NCBI RefSeq assembly: GCF_002878395.1
Contig: NC_061114.1
Coordinates: forward strand, 148,371,229 to 148,435,228
DNA from: Capsicum annuum
Lineage: Eukaryota > Streptophyta > Magnoliopsida > Solanales > Solanaceae
Direction: 5' to 3'
DNA length: 64,000 nucleotides
Shown here: positions 46,371 through 58,240 of the stretch, one piece after another
Layout of the letters: each line of letters begins with the position of its first letter
Numbering within the stretch: the stretch's first letter is position 1
The notes under the pieces: model-generated
Seen by the model: only the letters and a program-made list of their open reading frames with translations
Told to the model about the DNA's origin: nothing
The model's database searches: none
Program-made: the position numbers and the translations under genes

Positions 46371-48270
46371 CTCCCAAAGACAGAATTAAGCAATTCTTTC
46401 CCGAAAACATACTCTTTTTCATCAATGTCCTCTCAAGAATACATTAGGTTTTAAATTGGGGGATTCAAGTTCAAGTAAATTCTACCATCAAATTCCAAGA
46501 ATCTCTTCGTCAATCCTTACTAAATCAAGAACTAAGGTATGTGTGTCTTCATTCATGGACTCCATTCATTCATGAATTCCAAGAACCCTATATTAAAATA
46601 TATTCCATGCTTGTTATGTTTTAATTTGATTGTTGATCTTGTTTATGTGTTGAATGATGTCAAGATAGAATCTTTATAGGTTTGTATGAAACTAGGATGG
46701 CATGTTAGTTGAAATATATGAACTTTGGGTGATATGGGTTGTTGAATTCATGAGTAAACCTATGCCCAAAATGGTTCATATAAGGTGTTTTATAAAATGG
46801 CAAGGATGATAGAATTCATGTCCCATGATTCAATAGTGCTTAAATGGCAATTCATGTTGTATGCATTCCATTCCATGTATAAGAAGTTGAGCATCATGTA
46901 TAGTATGAACTACCCTACTTATGATATTGTGAATTTTGGACCCTACTCTTATGATCAAGTCAGTCATGTATGTCAGTTTCCTTCCATCTAGTCCTAGGGG
47001 TACTAATACCCAAAAAAAAAATAGTTGTGTGCCTAGAGCCATGTCATGATTTCACGATACTCTCAATAAATACATGTTCCATAGAACTCAATCAGTCATG
47101 TGACTCAAGAAAGTTCAGTAACTCATTTAATCTCAGCTAATCTCAGGAATCTCAGTACTCACTGATATCAGAAACTTCAAAAATTCTAGTGTTCTCTGTA
47201 ATTTCAGTAATCTCCGTAATTCAGTACTATTAGAAATTTCAAGAACTCAATACTCAGTAAGATCAGTTCTCTAATAAACTCAGTTTAGCTCTACTAAAAA
47301 ATCCCACTAACATTAGTTTAGTTAATCAGTTTAGTTTAGCAAATTAGTTGGGAGTAGGATTCAGCACTGAGTGAACCAAAGGATGGGGACTCACCTATCA
47401 TAGTCATAGGGTGTGATTCCTAGAAGCAATCCTTGTATTCCAGAACTACGTAGCCAGTGTAGGTTGAGATGTCCCTACCCATAGGGCTAATGCATCTCCT
47501 TTGAGTTAACCTGATAGCAGGACAGATGGAATGAGCTCCAAAATAGAATAGGGTTTACTCACATGTTATCTCTAACCATGGATCGGTATTGACACCCTTC
47601 TAGCTGGGGTTACAGGTTGGACCCCAACCAGTTTAGTTCCAGGGCATGTCGGTTAGATGATTACCTTTCAAGTCTTAGTTTTAATCTTGGTCTAGTTTCA
47701 GTAATAGAACTCAGTTAGTTCTTTAGACTTAGGACTATCCGCTACAGTCACCCAATAATATGGAACTCATCTAGTTTTACCTTATTAAGGACTGTCAGAT
47801 ACAGTCACTCATGTTATCAGTTATACTAGTTATCAGAACTCATATTACCAGTATTCACATTCTTGGCTGTCATATACAGTCAATTAGATTAATTCTGTAT
47901 AATTAGACTTGCAAATACAGTCCACTAGGACAGTTCTTCATAATCAAAACTATCAGAAATTGTTATTTATGTATCAGTAATATAGTTTCAATCCTTCAGT
48001 ACTCAGTAATACATTATCATCTCCTCACTTATTAGTGACTTACATATCAATATCAATAACCTTAATCATTAAGTACCTCAGTATCAGTAAGCTCATGTTT
48101 TTAGTGTTCAGACTCAGTAGTTAGTATCACCATGAGTTCAGTTATAGTTGCTTATGCATTTATGTATTCTCACGTTCATATTAGTCAACATTGTTCATGC
48201 ATATAACCCCTTGGATTTAGCCTACCTTACTCGTATACTCAGTACATTCAGTTGTACTGACGCATTTTCA

Positions 48271-48384
48271 CTATGGTTCTATCTCTTATGTTATACTATA
48301 GGTTTAGAGGCACGAACTCCAGATCTGTAGTAGATTCCAGTAACAGTAGTCAGATTTAGAAGTAAGTCCTCATCTTTCGAGGAG
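48271..48384 (+). promoter_or_regulatory. Two-hairpin module in N2 LTR C
   Basis: CTATGGT/ACTATAG with one G-T pair (48271-48277 with 48295-48301), 64 bases, then TCCTC-ATCTTTC-GAGGA inside 48366-48384 with the outermost pair lost. 342 bases from the LTR end. Confidence 0.55.
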
Positions 48385-48726
48385 ACGAGGATTTCATTAC
48401 TATTTCAGTTTTTAATTTATTTTAGTAGTTGGAGTTAGCTGGGGACATGTCCCATCAACTCCTTGTTTAGACAGTTTAGAGACTTTCCAGATTATATCAT
48501 GTCGACAGTTATTTTAGATTTTTTTTGGAATGGTTATACTATTTCAGACATTGTTCTTATCATATGTTTATTCAGTTGAACATTTTGGCCATTCAGTACA
48601 TGTTTCTTCTTTTGTATGTTATATTATGCAGTATACAGGTACAAATATTAGTCAAGGGTTAGCTTGTGGTCCTTCGCGTTCATAAGCACCGTTTAGCATT
48701 CCAGTTTAGAAAATTGGGGTGTTACA

Positions 48727-49140
48727 ATTTCCCATATGCTCTCTTCCTGAGTTTTTGGTTAGTCAGAATAGGATCACTATAGGACTTTTATTCAGCTTGT
48801 AACATAGGTTCTGAGCTGTTATGGTATCTTTTGGGGATTTTTCAGTGACTAATCCTCCTTGACACTACTCTTTATTTAGGATCCACTTATTTTCCAATTT
48901 TTTCTTCATTTTATTTGCTCCCTTATTTCTCCCTTTTGTTATTTTAAAGAACATTTGAATTGGTCCAGGTGTGGTTTTATTTTCTTACTTTTTTTCTTTT
49001 TTTTCTTTTCTTGCAATTTTCTTTTTCTTTTATTATATTTTTATTTTCAATGCACCTATCCTTATTTATTTTTGTTTATACACCTCTTTCTTTATTCTCA
49101 TCCTTCCCTATGCACCCCTATATTATCTACCTTCAACTTA
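48727..49140. other. Unassigned stretch with polypyrimidine run
   Basis: No gene seen. 48985-49060 is a T/C-only run with few interruptions. I could not match it to either neighbour. Confidence 0.4.
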
Positions 49141-49860
49141 GGTGATTTACTTGAGTTGAGGTGCACAATGTCCTATGAGGAATAGGGCCAAATAGGTTCA
49201 TTATTGTTAAAACAGAAAGGTGAAATCGGTGTACACAATAAAAAGGGTCATTTAGGCTCAACTTTTAGATCAAGGGATTTATATTAAATTTGGTTAGGCA
49301 TTTAGGCTTGAGTGGACTAAAAAAAAGTGGCTATAATCATCTCCTAGTCGACTATCATAAACCCTAGGTAAGAGCAACCGGCCAAGTTCTAGATTCCGAT
49401 TCGCTGGAAACTAGGTAACACCTCACATACACCTTGTACAGGGTCTTACTTCTAGTTACTACTTATCTAATTATGAAATTATTTTCCGTAGTTGTTATAT
49501 CCCTAATTTTAATGCATTGTTAGATTCACATTCATCCTTCACACATACACTCATCACACAATCAGCAAAATTCTTCGGAGGGGTATTAATTTTTCAACAC
49601 AATTCTTCAAAGTCAAATAAGTTTAGAATAATCATTCAAAACCATGTCTACTACCGCAAATACAAATTTTCTTCTTATTTTAAGCATCACACATCAAAAA
49701 AAATATCAAAAATAACAACAAAAACATATCGGTTCTCACCTTTAAACTGTGGCTAGTGGATTTTAAAACATGGTAACCCTAAGCTGTGGCAACTATGGTA
49801 AACCCCCCACCCCCAACTAAAGCTTAAACACTGTTTTGAGTGTATAATTAATATAATACA
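49141..49860 (-). other. 3' noncoding part of A2 with polypurine tract
   Basis: The minus strand has the purine run AGTTGGGGGTGGGGGGTTTA around 49818-49799. The block 49400-49530 aligns with 32930-33080 of A1. Confidence 0.55.
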
Positions 49861-52160
49861 AGGGAGGAGGACATTCCTGGATGCCCTAGGTGCCTACTCA
49901 TACTGAAGCATCACGAGTACCCTTAGGTAAGGCCCTACTCACCTCAATATTGGTCCCATCAACTGGAAGGACCATCTCCACAGAAGTGGCATCGATTGTG
50001 GCCGATGCGCTCAATAATATATCTGGTCATGGGGATACCTCACTGCCCCACTCACTATTTATGGCTGGTTTCAAACTACTAGCACCATCCATCATCTCAC
50101 TAGCCTAGGTCTCCTAAACTTTCTCTCTAATCATACTCTCTTATATTGCTTCCTCAAGAATATTATCATCATATTCAATATTTTCTTGTTCAGTTCTCTT
50201 TCTTAATTTTTTCTTTTCTTTCCTTTTATTTCTTCTCCCATATCTAGCTGAAACTTCCCAAATTTTCAAAATTTTAACTTCCAACTATATTTTTGTTATG
50301 ACAAGTGTTATATAACTAGCCTGTCATTCATTTCCTCTATCATCATCTTTAGCTTTGCCACTTCAGCTTTTATTTCTATAATACTGGGGATCTGTCCACC
50401 TATAAGATACTATGTAATCCTCCTCTTAAAATTGTCAATCTCATTTAGACTCTCCTGTCCTGCTTCTCCAATTTATCTATAACCCAAGGTTGCACACCCT
50501 CCTCTACATATTAGAATTTCATCTCTAGCGTAGTCAATCTCTTTATCACATCATCATACATGGCTTATAGATAACCAGCAACCCCGCCGACTTAATCTAG
50601 AAGAAGCTGGGTGAGGTGGTACAGACTGTGCAAGAGAAGGGGCATTGTTCATACCCACTGCATCAGATGTCTTTTTCAGTTGTCACACCTTCACCTGTGG
50701 TATAACCTATCATATTCAGCCTTGTAGCCTTGGAATTTTCAACCCTGTTTTTGAATATTTTAGCATACAATATATCTTTTTGCCTTGATTACCTGACTAT
50801 GGGTTTTATTGCATCTCGAATCAACCCCAAGTATGTGGTATTCTATGGCTCAATGAATTGATTAATTTCAGGTTTTTTTGGCACTCCTGTAGACAAGCGA
50901 ATTTTCATTAATAAATAAGGAATGCCAAAATTACCATCTCTGTGCCCACAGCTCTACACGTATCTCCCTCACAATGAATTAGTAACGTCAAACTCATATT
51001 TGGCCATAAGTCCTGCTACCAATATTGCACGAAATGGATTGAGTACATTGTCCCCAATAGTGGGACATAGTCTGTGTCGAGCTAATTTTCACCAGGTCTT
51101 GGCTTTAATGTTCAGGGCCTATTTCTCTATTTTCCATGAGGACACTCCTGGAACACCTATCACCCAACTTGTTTCTTCTTTGTTTGTAATGAGAATGTTT
51201 GCTATTCATCTAAAGTGCATCATTTTGTCAGCCGACTCCATCTGCTTCCTTGTAATCTTTTGTATTTCATCCGTACGATACTCAATTTCTTTTGTATTTA
51301 CTGGAGGCTTAAAATTAGGACCATACAGGAATTTGGAGATAGTCTTTTCATAGATATTATCCTGAACTCCACAGATCATCAAACTTATAATTGAATCACC
51401 ACCCCTCTATAGGTTTCCCTAAAGGTATTGTCTCTCCAGCTCACCTTTATATGCAGCATAAAATTCCCACACTAGTGCAGTACCAAACCTTCCTAATGAT
51501 GTAGTCATCCACTGGAACCTGTACTATTAAAATCTGGAGTGAAATCCTAGCATTGCATACATGCCTGTAGAAATCAGTTTTGGTTCTAAGTATATCCCTC
51601 TTTTTGGATTTCCTATAGTTGGGTTTACCTACATCCCAAAATTAAATGTTTCCTATATTTCAAGGTACCCTTACTATTCAATGGTGGGTACCAGATCAGG
51701 TTGAATGGCTAACAAAATTTAGAGGGATGGTGGTGGTTGTTGATCATCGATTGGGGTAACATCCTCCTCCCCCTCTCTTTCATTCTCCAAGTCCACTTCA
51801 TATGAGCTTGACTCCTCTACCCCTACATCATCCTCAGATTCTACATTTTTATCATCCTTTTCATCCTGAGAAGATAATACAGAGTGCGGTGGGGAAGTAC
51901 TTGGCTGCTTTATTTTGATTGTCTTTTTAGGAGCTGTGACCACCTTTTCAAGTGTTTTCTTTCCCCTAGGCAGTGTTTATATGGGCTGATCCTACTTCTA
52001 TACTGGTATTCGACAACATATCCACTTGATTCATCGGTGTATCTCTCATCACACGACCAGACTTAGAAGTAGGTCTCTTTTTGTCATTTTTCTTTTGTGT
52101 CCGTTTTGAAGAGGAATCACCTTTAGGAGCCTTAGTACCTATATGCATATACTTATTAGT
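49861..52160 (-). pseudogene. Env-like (post-pol) ORF of A2
   Basis: The minus strand begins after a TAGGTACTAAG that matches the acceptor and start of A1 (the ATG is AAG here), with a Lys/Ser-rich basic start (KAPKGDSSSKRTQKK). The acidic segment is open at 51943-51719, ending in QQPPPSL. The globular part near 51330-50900 contains FLYGPNFKPP and a DEIQKITRK stretch, matching A1. Several stops. The 143-residue plus-strand frame over the same place is its shadow. Confidence 0.65.
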
Positions 52161-53603
52161 GATTACTAAAGAAAGGAAAGAAAAAAAAAGTAATTTGGTG
52201 TTAGTGTGCATGTTCTATTCATGTGACGACTGGGGGTATAAGTCGTATACACTATTTATAACTTGTATAATTGATTCGTAAGATAAATAGAAGCCCTATA
52301 AATGTTTACTATAAGGTTATGATTCCTCTTAATGAGTTATAAGGTTATCTTACAACTCGTTACCAATACTCGTAAGCTAACCAAAAATATTTTGTTCTAT
52401 TCAAATGTCCCCAGTCATTACGACTAGTGGTTACGAGTCGTAGGCGTTTGTTACGACTAAAATAGGCAAGTCGTAATCGTACCAGAACCTACACCCTTCT
52501 AAACCTTTATGTTGTTAGTAGTTACGAGTCCTATTACAACACGTCACATGTAGGTGTGAGTCATAAGAAGCCCCATATCTACTACAACATAAGGGTTTAT
52601 CTTTGAGTTGGTTCTAATACACAATGCCCAAACAACCCTTCAATTCAATTCGTTACCACCCCACATCTATCCAAAAACACATAAGAAAAATACCAAATTC
52701 TAATTCACACTCATTTGTACATTTTAAAGTTAAATTCCAAGACATAAGGTTCAAGTCTTCACATATGCCATATGTTTAACTTTAAGAAATTCTAAAACCG
52801 CTGCCCATTTTTGGATTTAATCTTGATTTAAAAAGCTTATAAGTTCAAAAACTTACTTAGGCTGTTGAGATTTTAGGTTTCTTGATTTCAACACTTTTTG
52901 ACCCTAATTTTTGATAAATTCTTGTATTTTGGGAGGTACCAATTGATCGGTGTATGTTTTGGAATGATTTTGTGTTTTTAGAGCTCAGAAATCGGCAAAA
53001 ATGGAGGGAGTTCATCGATTGTAATATCGAGTACCCTATTCGGGTGCCCTTCTTTTATTTAAAAGGTAATTCTAGGCTGGGTGACCCGTGACCCTTGACC
53101 TTTTAAGTCTAGTTACGAGTTATGCTAACAACTCATAACCAATGCTTACGGGTCTTTTACTCCCTCTGTAAAGACTAGGAACTCTAACCTGGTTATGGAG
53201 TCAGTATGACTCAATGTGCCAAATTATAACTAGAGGTTACAACACATACTGAGAGTCTTAATGACTCCAAAAACATCTTACCTAGATATGTTTCAAGACC
53301 CAGGTCTTTACAACTCCTTCTCACAAGTTGTCATGTTAAGGTACGAATCATAAAGAGTCCATATGACATGAATTTGGGAATTGCTAGCTCTTTTCTACAA
53401 TCTTTAATCCTACACACTGAACACACATATTATCCTATAAATTATTAAGTACAAAACATGGGTTGCCTCCCATGAAGTGCTTGATTTAACATCACAAAAT
53501 GACAGGGCTACGTTTGATACTCAGACTTCACCAACTAGCCTCATGGGTTACCTCTATACAGTTCATTATTTAACATCGTGGCACGATCCATTGCCTTGGT
53601 TAC
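52161..53603 (-). other. Noncoding spacer of A2, probably an intron
   Basis: No coding motif. Rich in the same words as the A1 spacer, for example TACGAGTCGTA at 52432-52442. Contains the GGGAGGCAACCCATG block (minus strand, near 53470), matching A1 at 28983. Confidence 0.55.
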
Positions 53604-54545
53604 TCAGACTTCACCAAGATCCATCTCAAAAATCACATTAATTTCTTCAGTTTTACCCATGTAATGCCTTACTCGTTGCCCATTCACCTTTAATGGGGAT
53701 TCACCATCCCGTTTTGATTCCAAAGTACTATATGGAAACACTCTTAGCATAGTAAATGGACCGTACCACCTAGATTTTACTTACAAGGAAACAAGCAAAG
53801 TATTGAGTTGTAGAGCAAAACTTTCATAATCCCGGAGTCGAAATTCATCCAAATCATTCATCTTATTTATCCTTGACTTTGTTGCATCCTGCCACTGAAA
53901 ATTAGTTTTTTCAATGCCCTTAATGCTTTTTATTCAAGTTCAACAGTAAATTGACATGCCTTACCATACACCAGCTGATAAGGAGAAGCACCAATGGGAG
54001 TCTAGAAAGCTATTCAGTAAGCCCATAATGCATCATCTAGCTTTATTGATCAATCGGTCCTATTGGAATTTTCTATCTTCGCCAAGATGGACTTGATTTC
54101 CCTATTGGAAACCTCAACCTGTCCACTAGTCTGTGGATGATAGAGTGTTGCCACCTTGTGTTCACTCTATATACTTCTCAAGTAGACTCTTGAATAGACG
54201 GTTATAAAATTGTGACCCACCATCACTAATTATTGTACATGGTATGCCAAATCGAAAGAAGATGTAATTTTTCAAGAAGGAGCTGACACTTCTTACTTCA
54301 TTGTTAGGGAGCGCAACTGCTTTCACCTATTTCAAGGCATAATCCACCGCACAAGGATGTACTTCATGCCAATGGAGCATATAAAAGGACCCATGAAATT
54401 AATCCCCCATACATCAAACTGTTCCAACTCCAAAATGAATGTCATGGGGAGTTTATGGCGTCTAGAGATGTTACCTTGGCATTGACATTAGTCAAAAGCT
54501 GATGCAAAATGATGAGCGTCCTTGTACCAAAAACCTGAGCTAAGG
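53604..54545 (-). pseudogene. Integrase of A2
   Basis: The minus strand reads a region before the first catalytic site (SRRHKLPMTFILELEQFDVWG-like words near 54430-54470), then GPFYMLHWHEVH. The second Asp region follows near 54220 (IISDGGSQF-like), then [21 protein letters not shown] near 54120 with the catalytic Glu, and an end with a KVNGQRVRHYMGKTEE-like stretch. The stop TGA is at 53606-53604. Frame breaks are frequent. The 5' end stops abruptly at 54545. Confidence 0.75.
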
Positions 54546-55075
54546 AGCATGGAAAAGAATGAGTGTGGGGTCCCCAGACCTTATTTGATATATAAAGATG
54601 CTACTAGCTAGGCCAAGAGGCCTCAGGGAGTATTCAACCTCTTATTTTTAAGTTCACTTCGGGGACAAAGTAGATTTTTAAGTGTGCAGTGGGTTAAATT
54701 TTGGGTTCATTTAAATTTTTTTGGGTAAGATATTCTTGTTGGTGCCATTTTTGATTGGATGGTGCAAGTTTTCTAGTTGGATAAGCATGTTGGATTGTGA
54801 GAATTGCTACTTTTTAGACTCCTAGGCTCAAATTTTGACTCTTGTTCTTGTTGGCTTAAATTTGAAGTCTTGTTATTGTTGGTTGAGAATCTATGATGAT
54901 CTTCTGTGAGTTAGGCATGTGCTATGTGCGTGTAAGATATTGTACATTCCTTGTTGTGTGTGATGTCTAGAACTTGCCTGGTGTGTGTGCAAACCGAAAT
55001 AAAGAATGTGAGTTTAGGAGATGATATAGGCATTTCTGTGATAGCCTTATTTTATACCTTATTTTTTACCTACCT
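54546..55075 (+). repeat. Small Athila-type 3' fragment (plus)
   Basis: Contains ACTTCGGGGACAAAGTAG and TTTTTAAGTGTGCAGTGGG, a pattern seen downstream of pol in Athila/Tat elements. A later part (about 54930-55010) resembles 33000-33100 of A1. Opposite in direction to A2. Origin otherwise unclear. Confidence 0.4.
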
Positions 55076-56145
55076 TTGTACATAATCCTAGTAAGCTCCT
55101 AAGGCCTTTAGCCCTTTCAAACCATTTAAACCATGCAAAATTCCTTTACCAATTCTAAAATATGCAAGAGTTCCATTAAAAGAAGTCAATGCAATGAGCA
55201 TATCTTTATAAGCATTTTAACAAACACATTGGGGCATAATATAAACAAAACCAATTGTAAAGACCATTAAACCATTACCATGCAATATAATAGTCCAGAA
55301 CCACCATTAATGCATATAAAGCATAATTAAAGACATAGGAAACCATAACCAAGCATTTAAAATCAATACCCTAAATAATAGTTGAAAACCATAATCATGA
55401 AATAGTAAAACAATGAAATCAATCATATAAACCATGCCTTTATTTGAAATTACAATGAGGAAAGAGAATCATGTCTTATACCAAAGAATTGATGGAAATA
55501 ATCACCAAGACAATCCCTAAAGCAATCCACAAGATGGTACCCTAGCCTTCTTTCCCCAAAAGCTACTTAGAGAATTATGGAGTGTTTAGGAATAGCTTCT
55601 AAGTGTTAACGGATAGAATAATAGGGTAAATAATCTCCTAAGTGTATTAGAAGTCATGGATCCTTATTAGGGTAAGTAGGAAAATATCTAGAATACCCCC
55701 CTTAAATACCTTAAAAACCCGTCACAGGGGTACGACTGACCCATACCTGTCGTACCCTCCAAACACGATCAGTACCCACAACTCATATCCAAGCCTCAAC
55801 CCTTGGATCAAATAATGTCAAGTATACGACTTATCCAACAAAGTCTTAAACACAACATACAATCTGTATCCATAACCCGTATCCCTGACAGAATGAAATA
55901 ACAGGAATATCAAACACTGAGTACCTTACGAGTCCTTGATACGACTCATACCAAGCTGTACGACTCATACCCCTTAGTCGACCCATTCCAGTGAACAAAA
56001 CCATCCCACCAACTAACACTGGTCAACATACGATAGGACCATACCACTCGTACCACAACATATGTCTCATACCCATGAGTCATATTGGGTCCAGAGAATG
56101 AAAATTACAGGAAATATTCTAAGTGTCAAAACCCAGGATGTTTTT
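55076..56145 (-). repeat. 3' LTR of T6, truncated
   Basis: The minus strand starts AAAAACATCC where the LTR start TGAAACATC is expected. It follows 915-1950 of the plus-strand LTR and then breaks off near 55076. Carries TACGACTCATA twice (55940-55950, 55959-55969). Confidence 0.8.
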
Positions 56146-56160
56146 GTCTCCCCCACTAGG
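56146..56160 (-). other. Polypurine tract of T6
   Basis: Minus-strand CCTAGTGGGGGAGAC, identical in core to T1. Confidence 0.8.
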
Positions 56161-56344
56161 AACATTCGCCCCTGAATGATGGACAAGGTAGGGGAAGCCA
56201 TACACATAGTCATTTGCATTATCAAACATCCTTTTAACAAAGTTTTAAAATAAAGAGGTAAAGATATTAATCTTTTATTTAATAAACTCAAAAAATAAAG
56301 ATGTGTTGAAGACACATAACTTTCATACGAATCCTAGGAGCAGA

Positions 56345-57003
56345 AAATAGATATTGATACTTGGACTTCATGTTTTCTTCCACTTCCTAAATAGCTTCTT
56401 CCACCATATGGTTCCACCATAGAACATTAACTGAATCCATATCCTTGGTCTGCAACCGATGAGCTTGCCTATGTAATATCTCCACCAGGACCTCTTCATA
56501 TGATAGAGAATCAAAATACCCAATCCCTCCAAAGGAAAAACCAAATAAGGATCACTAATAAACTTTTTCAACATGGAAACATGTAAGACAGGATGAACCA
56601 AACTTAAGCTAAATGGCAACTCCAACTCATAAGCAATATTCCCAACCTTCCACAAAATCTCATAAGGACCAACATATTGAGGACTAAGTTTCCCCTTTTC
56701 GCAAAACTGCACCACTACCTTTATAGGTGACACCTTTAGGAACACCGTATCCGTAACCTCAAACTCCAAGTCTCTACGGCTAACATCCGCATAAGACTTT
56801 TGGAAACTTTGGGGAGCTTTAAGCTTGTCGCGAATCACCTTGACCTTCTTTATCGCTTGATAAACAAAATCCAAGCCAAACATATCCGCCTCCCCAACCT
56901 CAAACCAACCAAAAGGATATCTACACCTCCTACCATACAATGCCTCGAAAGGAGTCATACTAATACTTGAATGATAGCTATTGTTGTAAGCAAAATCCAC
57001 CAA
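56345..57003 (-). pseudogene. Integrase C-terminal domain and chromodomain-like tail, T6
   Basis: A 211-residue minus-strand open stretch (57003-56368), the longest in the window. It contains FAYNNSYHSSI, FEALYGRRCR, a helical linker, FLKVSPIKVVV, the GPY module YVGPYEI, and VHPVLHVSMLKKF. Near the end a frameshift (about 56520) turns the chromodomain-like tail into nonsense; the correct words (LSYEEVLVEIL, WWNH-VEEA) are found in the next frame. Confidence 0.85.
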
Positions 57004-57790
57004 AAGTAGATGCTCAATCCATTAGCTACCATAGTCAATAACACATGCCCGAAGCATATCCTCTGATGTCTAAATGGTTCTCTATGCTTTTCCATCCAAA
57101 TGTGAATGAAAAACAATACTCAAACTAACCTTAGTCCCCAACCCTTTCTTGTAATACCACTATGAGTAAGACGTAAACTGTGTACCACGATCAGAAATAA
57201 TTGAAACAGGCACCCCATGCAGCATCACATTCTCTTAAAGATATAGTTTCTCATAATTCGCTGCCAAAAAGGTAATCTACACTGGCAAGAAGTGAGCAAA
57301 CTTAGTCATCCTATCCTCGATGACCCAAATAAAATAATACTAATTCTGAGTCCGAGGAAGAGCAGTAAATAAGTCCACATTAATCACCTTACATATTTAT
57401 TTGGGCTTATCAATTTCTTGAAAAAACTTTTCTGGCCTCATGTGCTCAACCTTAACCTGTTGACACACCATACACTTGGCCACAAAATCAACCATATCCC
57501 TCTTTATGCCTTCTACAAATAGATCTCCTTGAGATCATGATACATCTTAGTCAAGCTGGGATGAAGAACATAGCGCAACTCATATGCCTCAGCCAAAACC
57601 CTTTGTCGTAACCCATCAAAATCAAGAACACATAACTCTATTTACTGATCCCAAACACTGCCACCTTTATCTCGCTAATGCCACTCTTGATTTTCATCAA
57701 GATCATATCTACCACTTATTTCTCCTTAATCTCTGCACCAAGAGATAATCGAACCACTTCCTGCTCTATCACTCTACTATCCTTGGAGTT
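57004..57790 (-). pseudogene. Integrase zinc and catalytic core, T6
   Basis: Minus-strand text includes the zinc region (CMVCQQVKVEHMRPEK near 57460), a first Asp region IWVIEDRMTKFAHF near 57320, a second SIISDRGTQF near 57190, and the third region near 57070 with several changes. Stops and shifts throughout. Confidence 0.75.
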
Positions 57791-58240
57791 TGAAATGCAA
57801 ACTCAAAGATTAGCCAAGCGATGAATATCCTTCACTAATTCTTTCCTTCCCTCCTCTACATGAGCCAAAATCCCCATATATAACCTATTAAGATCATTAA
57901 ACACTACATTAGCCTTACCTGGGTGGTAGTGAAGACTCATATCATAATCTTTAAAAAGCTCAAGCCATCTTCTATGCCTGAGATTAAACTCTTTCTGAGT
58001 GAACACGTACTAAAGACTCTTGTGATCAGAATAGATATCGACATGAAAACTATAAAAATAACGCCGCCATATTTTCAAAGCAAACACAACCACCAACAAC
58101 TCCAAATCATGAGTAGGATAATTCCTCTCATGTGCCATCAATTGTCTGGAAGTATTGGCAATCACCTTTCCATGCTGCATCAAAACACAACTAAGCCCTA
58201 TCTGAGATGCATCACAATAAATCACAAACCCCCCCATTGC
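57791..58240 (-). pseudogene. RNase H, T6
   Basis: Two open pieces in one frame (58237-58010 and 58006-57803) are separated by a TAG at 58012-58010, at the Gln of the family word SLQYVFT. Motifs: [52 protein letters not shown]-type and LHYHPGKANVV. Catalytic Asp, Glu and Asp are still present. Confidence 0.85.

Larger units (their letters stand above)
35162..48726 (+). mobile_element. N2: tandem gag-only element, LTR-gag-LTR-gag-LTR
   Basis: Three LTRs (35162-38228, 41294-44366, 46151-48726) in the same direction enclose two interiors, each with Met-tRNA primer site and gag but no pol. The third LTR lacks its first 390 bases or so. Flanks are TTGTG on the left and ATTTC on the right, so no target duplication. 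Such arrays arise by unequal recombination between LTRs of neighbouring or sister copies. Confidence 0.9.
46151..48726 (+). repeat. N2 LTR C, 5'-truncated
   Basis: Begins at the sequence matching 41676 of LTR B and ends GGGGTGTTACA at 48726. TATA box TATATAAG at 46363-46370. Confidence 0.9.
49141..54545 (-). mobile_element. A2: Athila-like Ty3/gypsy 3' fragment (minus)
   Basis: Minus-strand order: integrase (54545-53604), noncoding spacer, env-like ORF, purine run, 3' noncoding. It is homologous to A1 through all of these but extends about 400 bases further into integrase. Gag, protease and RT are missing here as well. Similarity to A1 is moderate by eye, so it is an old related copy, not a recent inverted duplicate. 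Confidence 0.75.

Noticed and set aside
35162..48726. CRISPR-like or satellite array from the repeated blocks
   Set aside because: The repeats are 3-kb LTRs with TG..CA ends and gag between them.
48955..49185. Phe/Leu-rich open frames that look like a membrane protein
   Set aside because: They arise from a T/C-rich low-complexity run; no start context, homology or partner gene.
50922..51353. 143-residue plus-strand open frame
   Set aside because: It is the complement of the A2 env-like domain, whose minus-strand reading matches A1.
28138..54545. Recent large inverted duplication
   Set aside because: A1 and A2 differ too much by eye and have different truncation points; kept only as an architectural observation.
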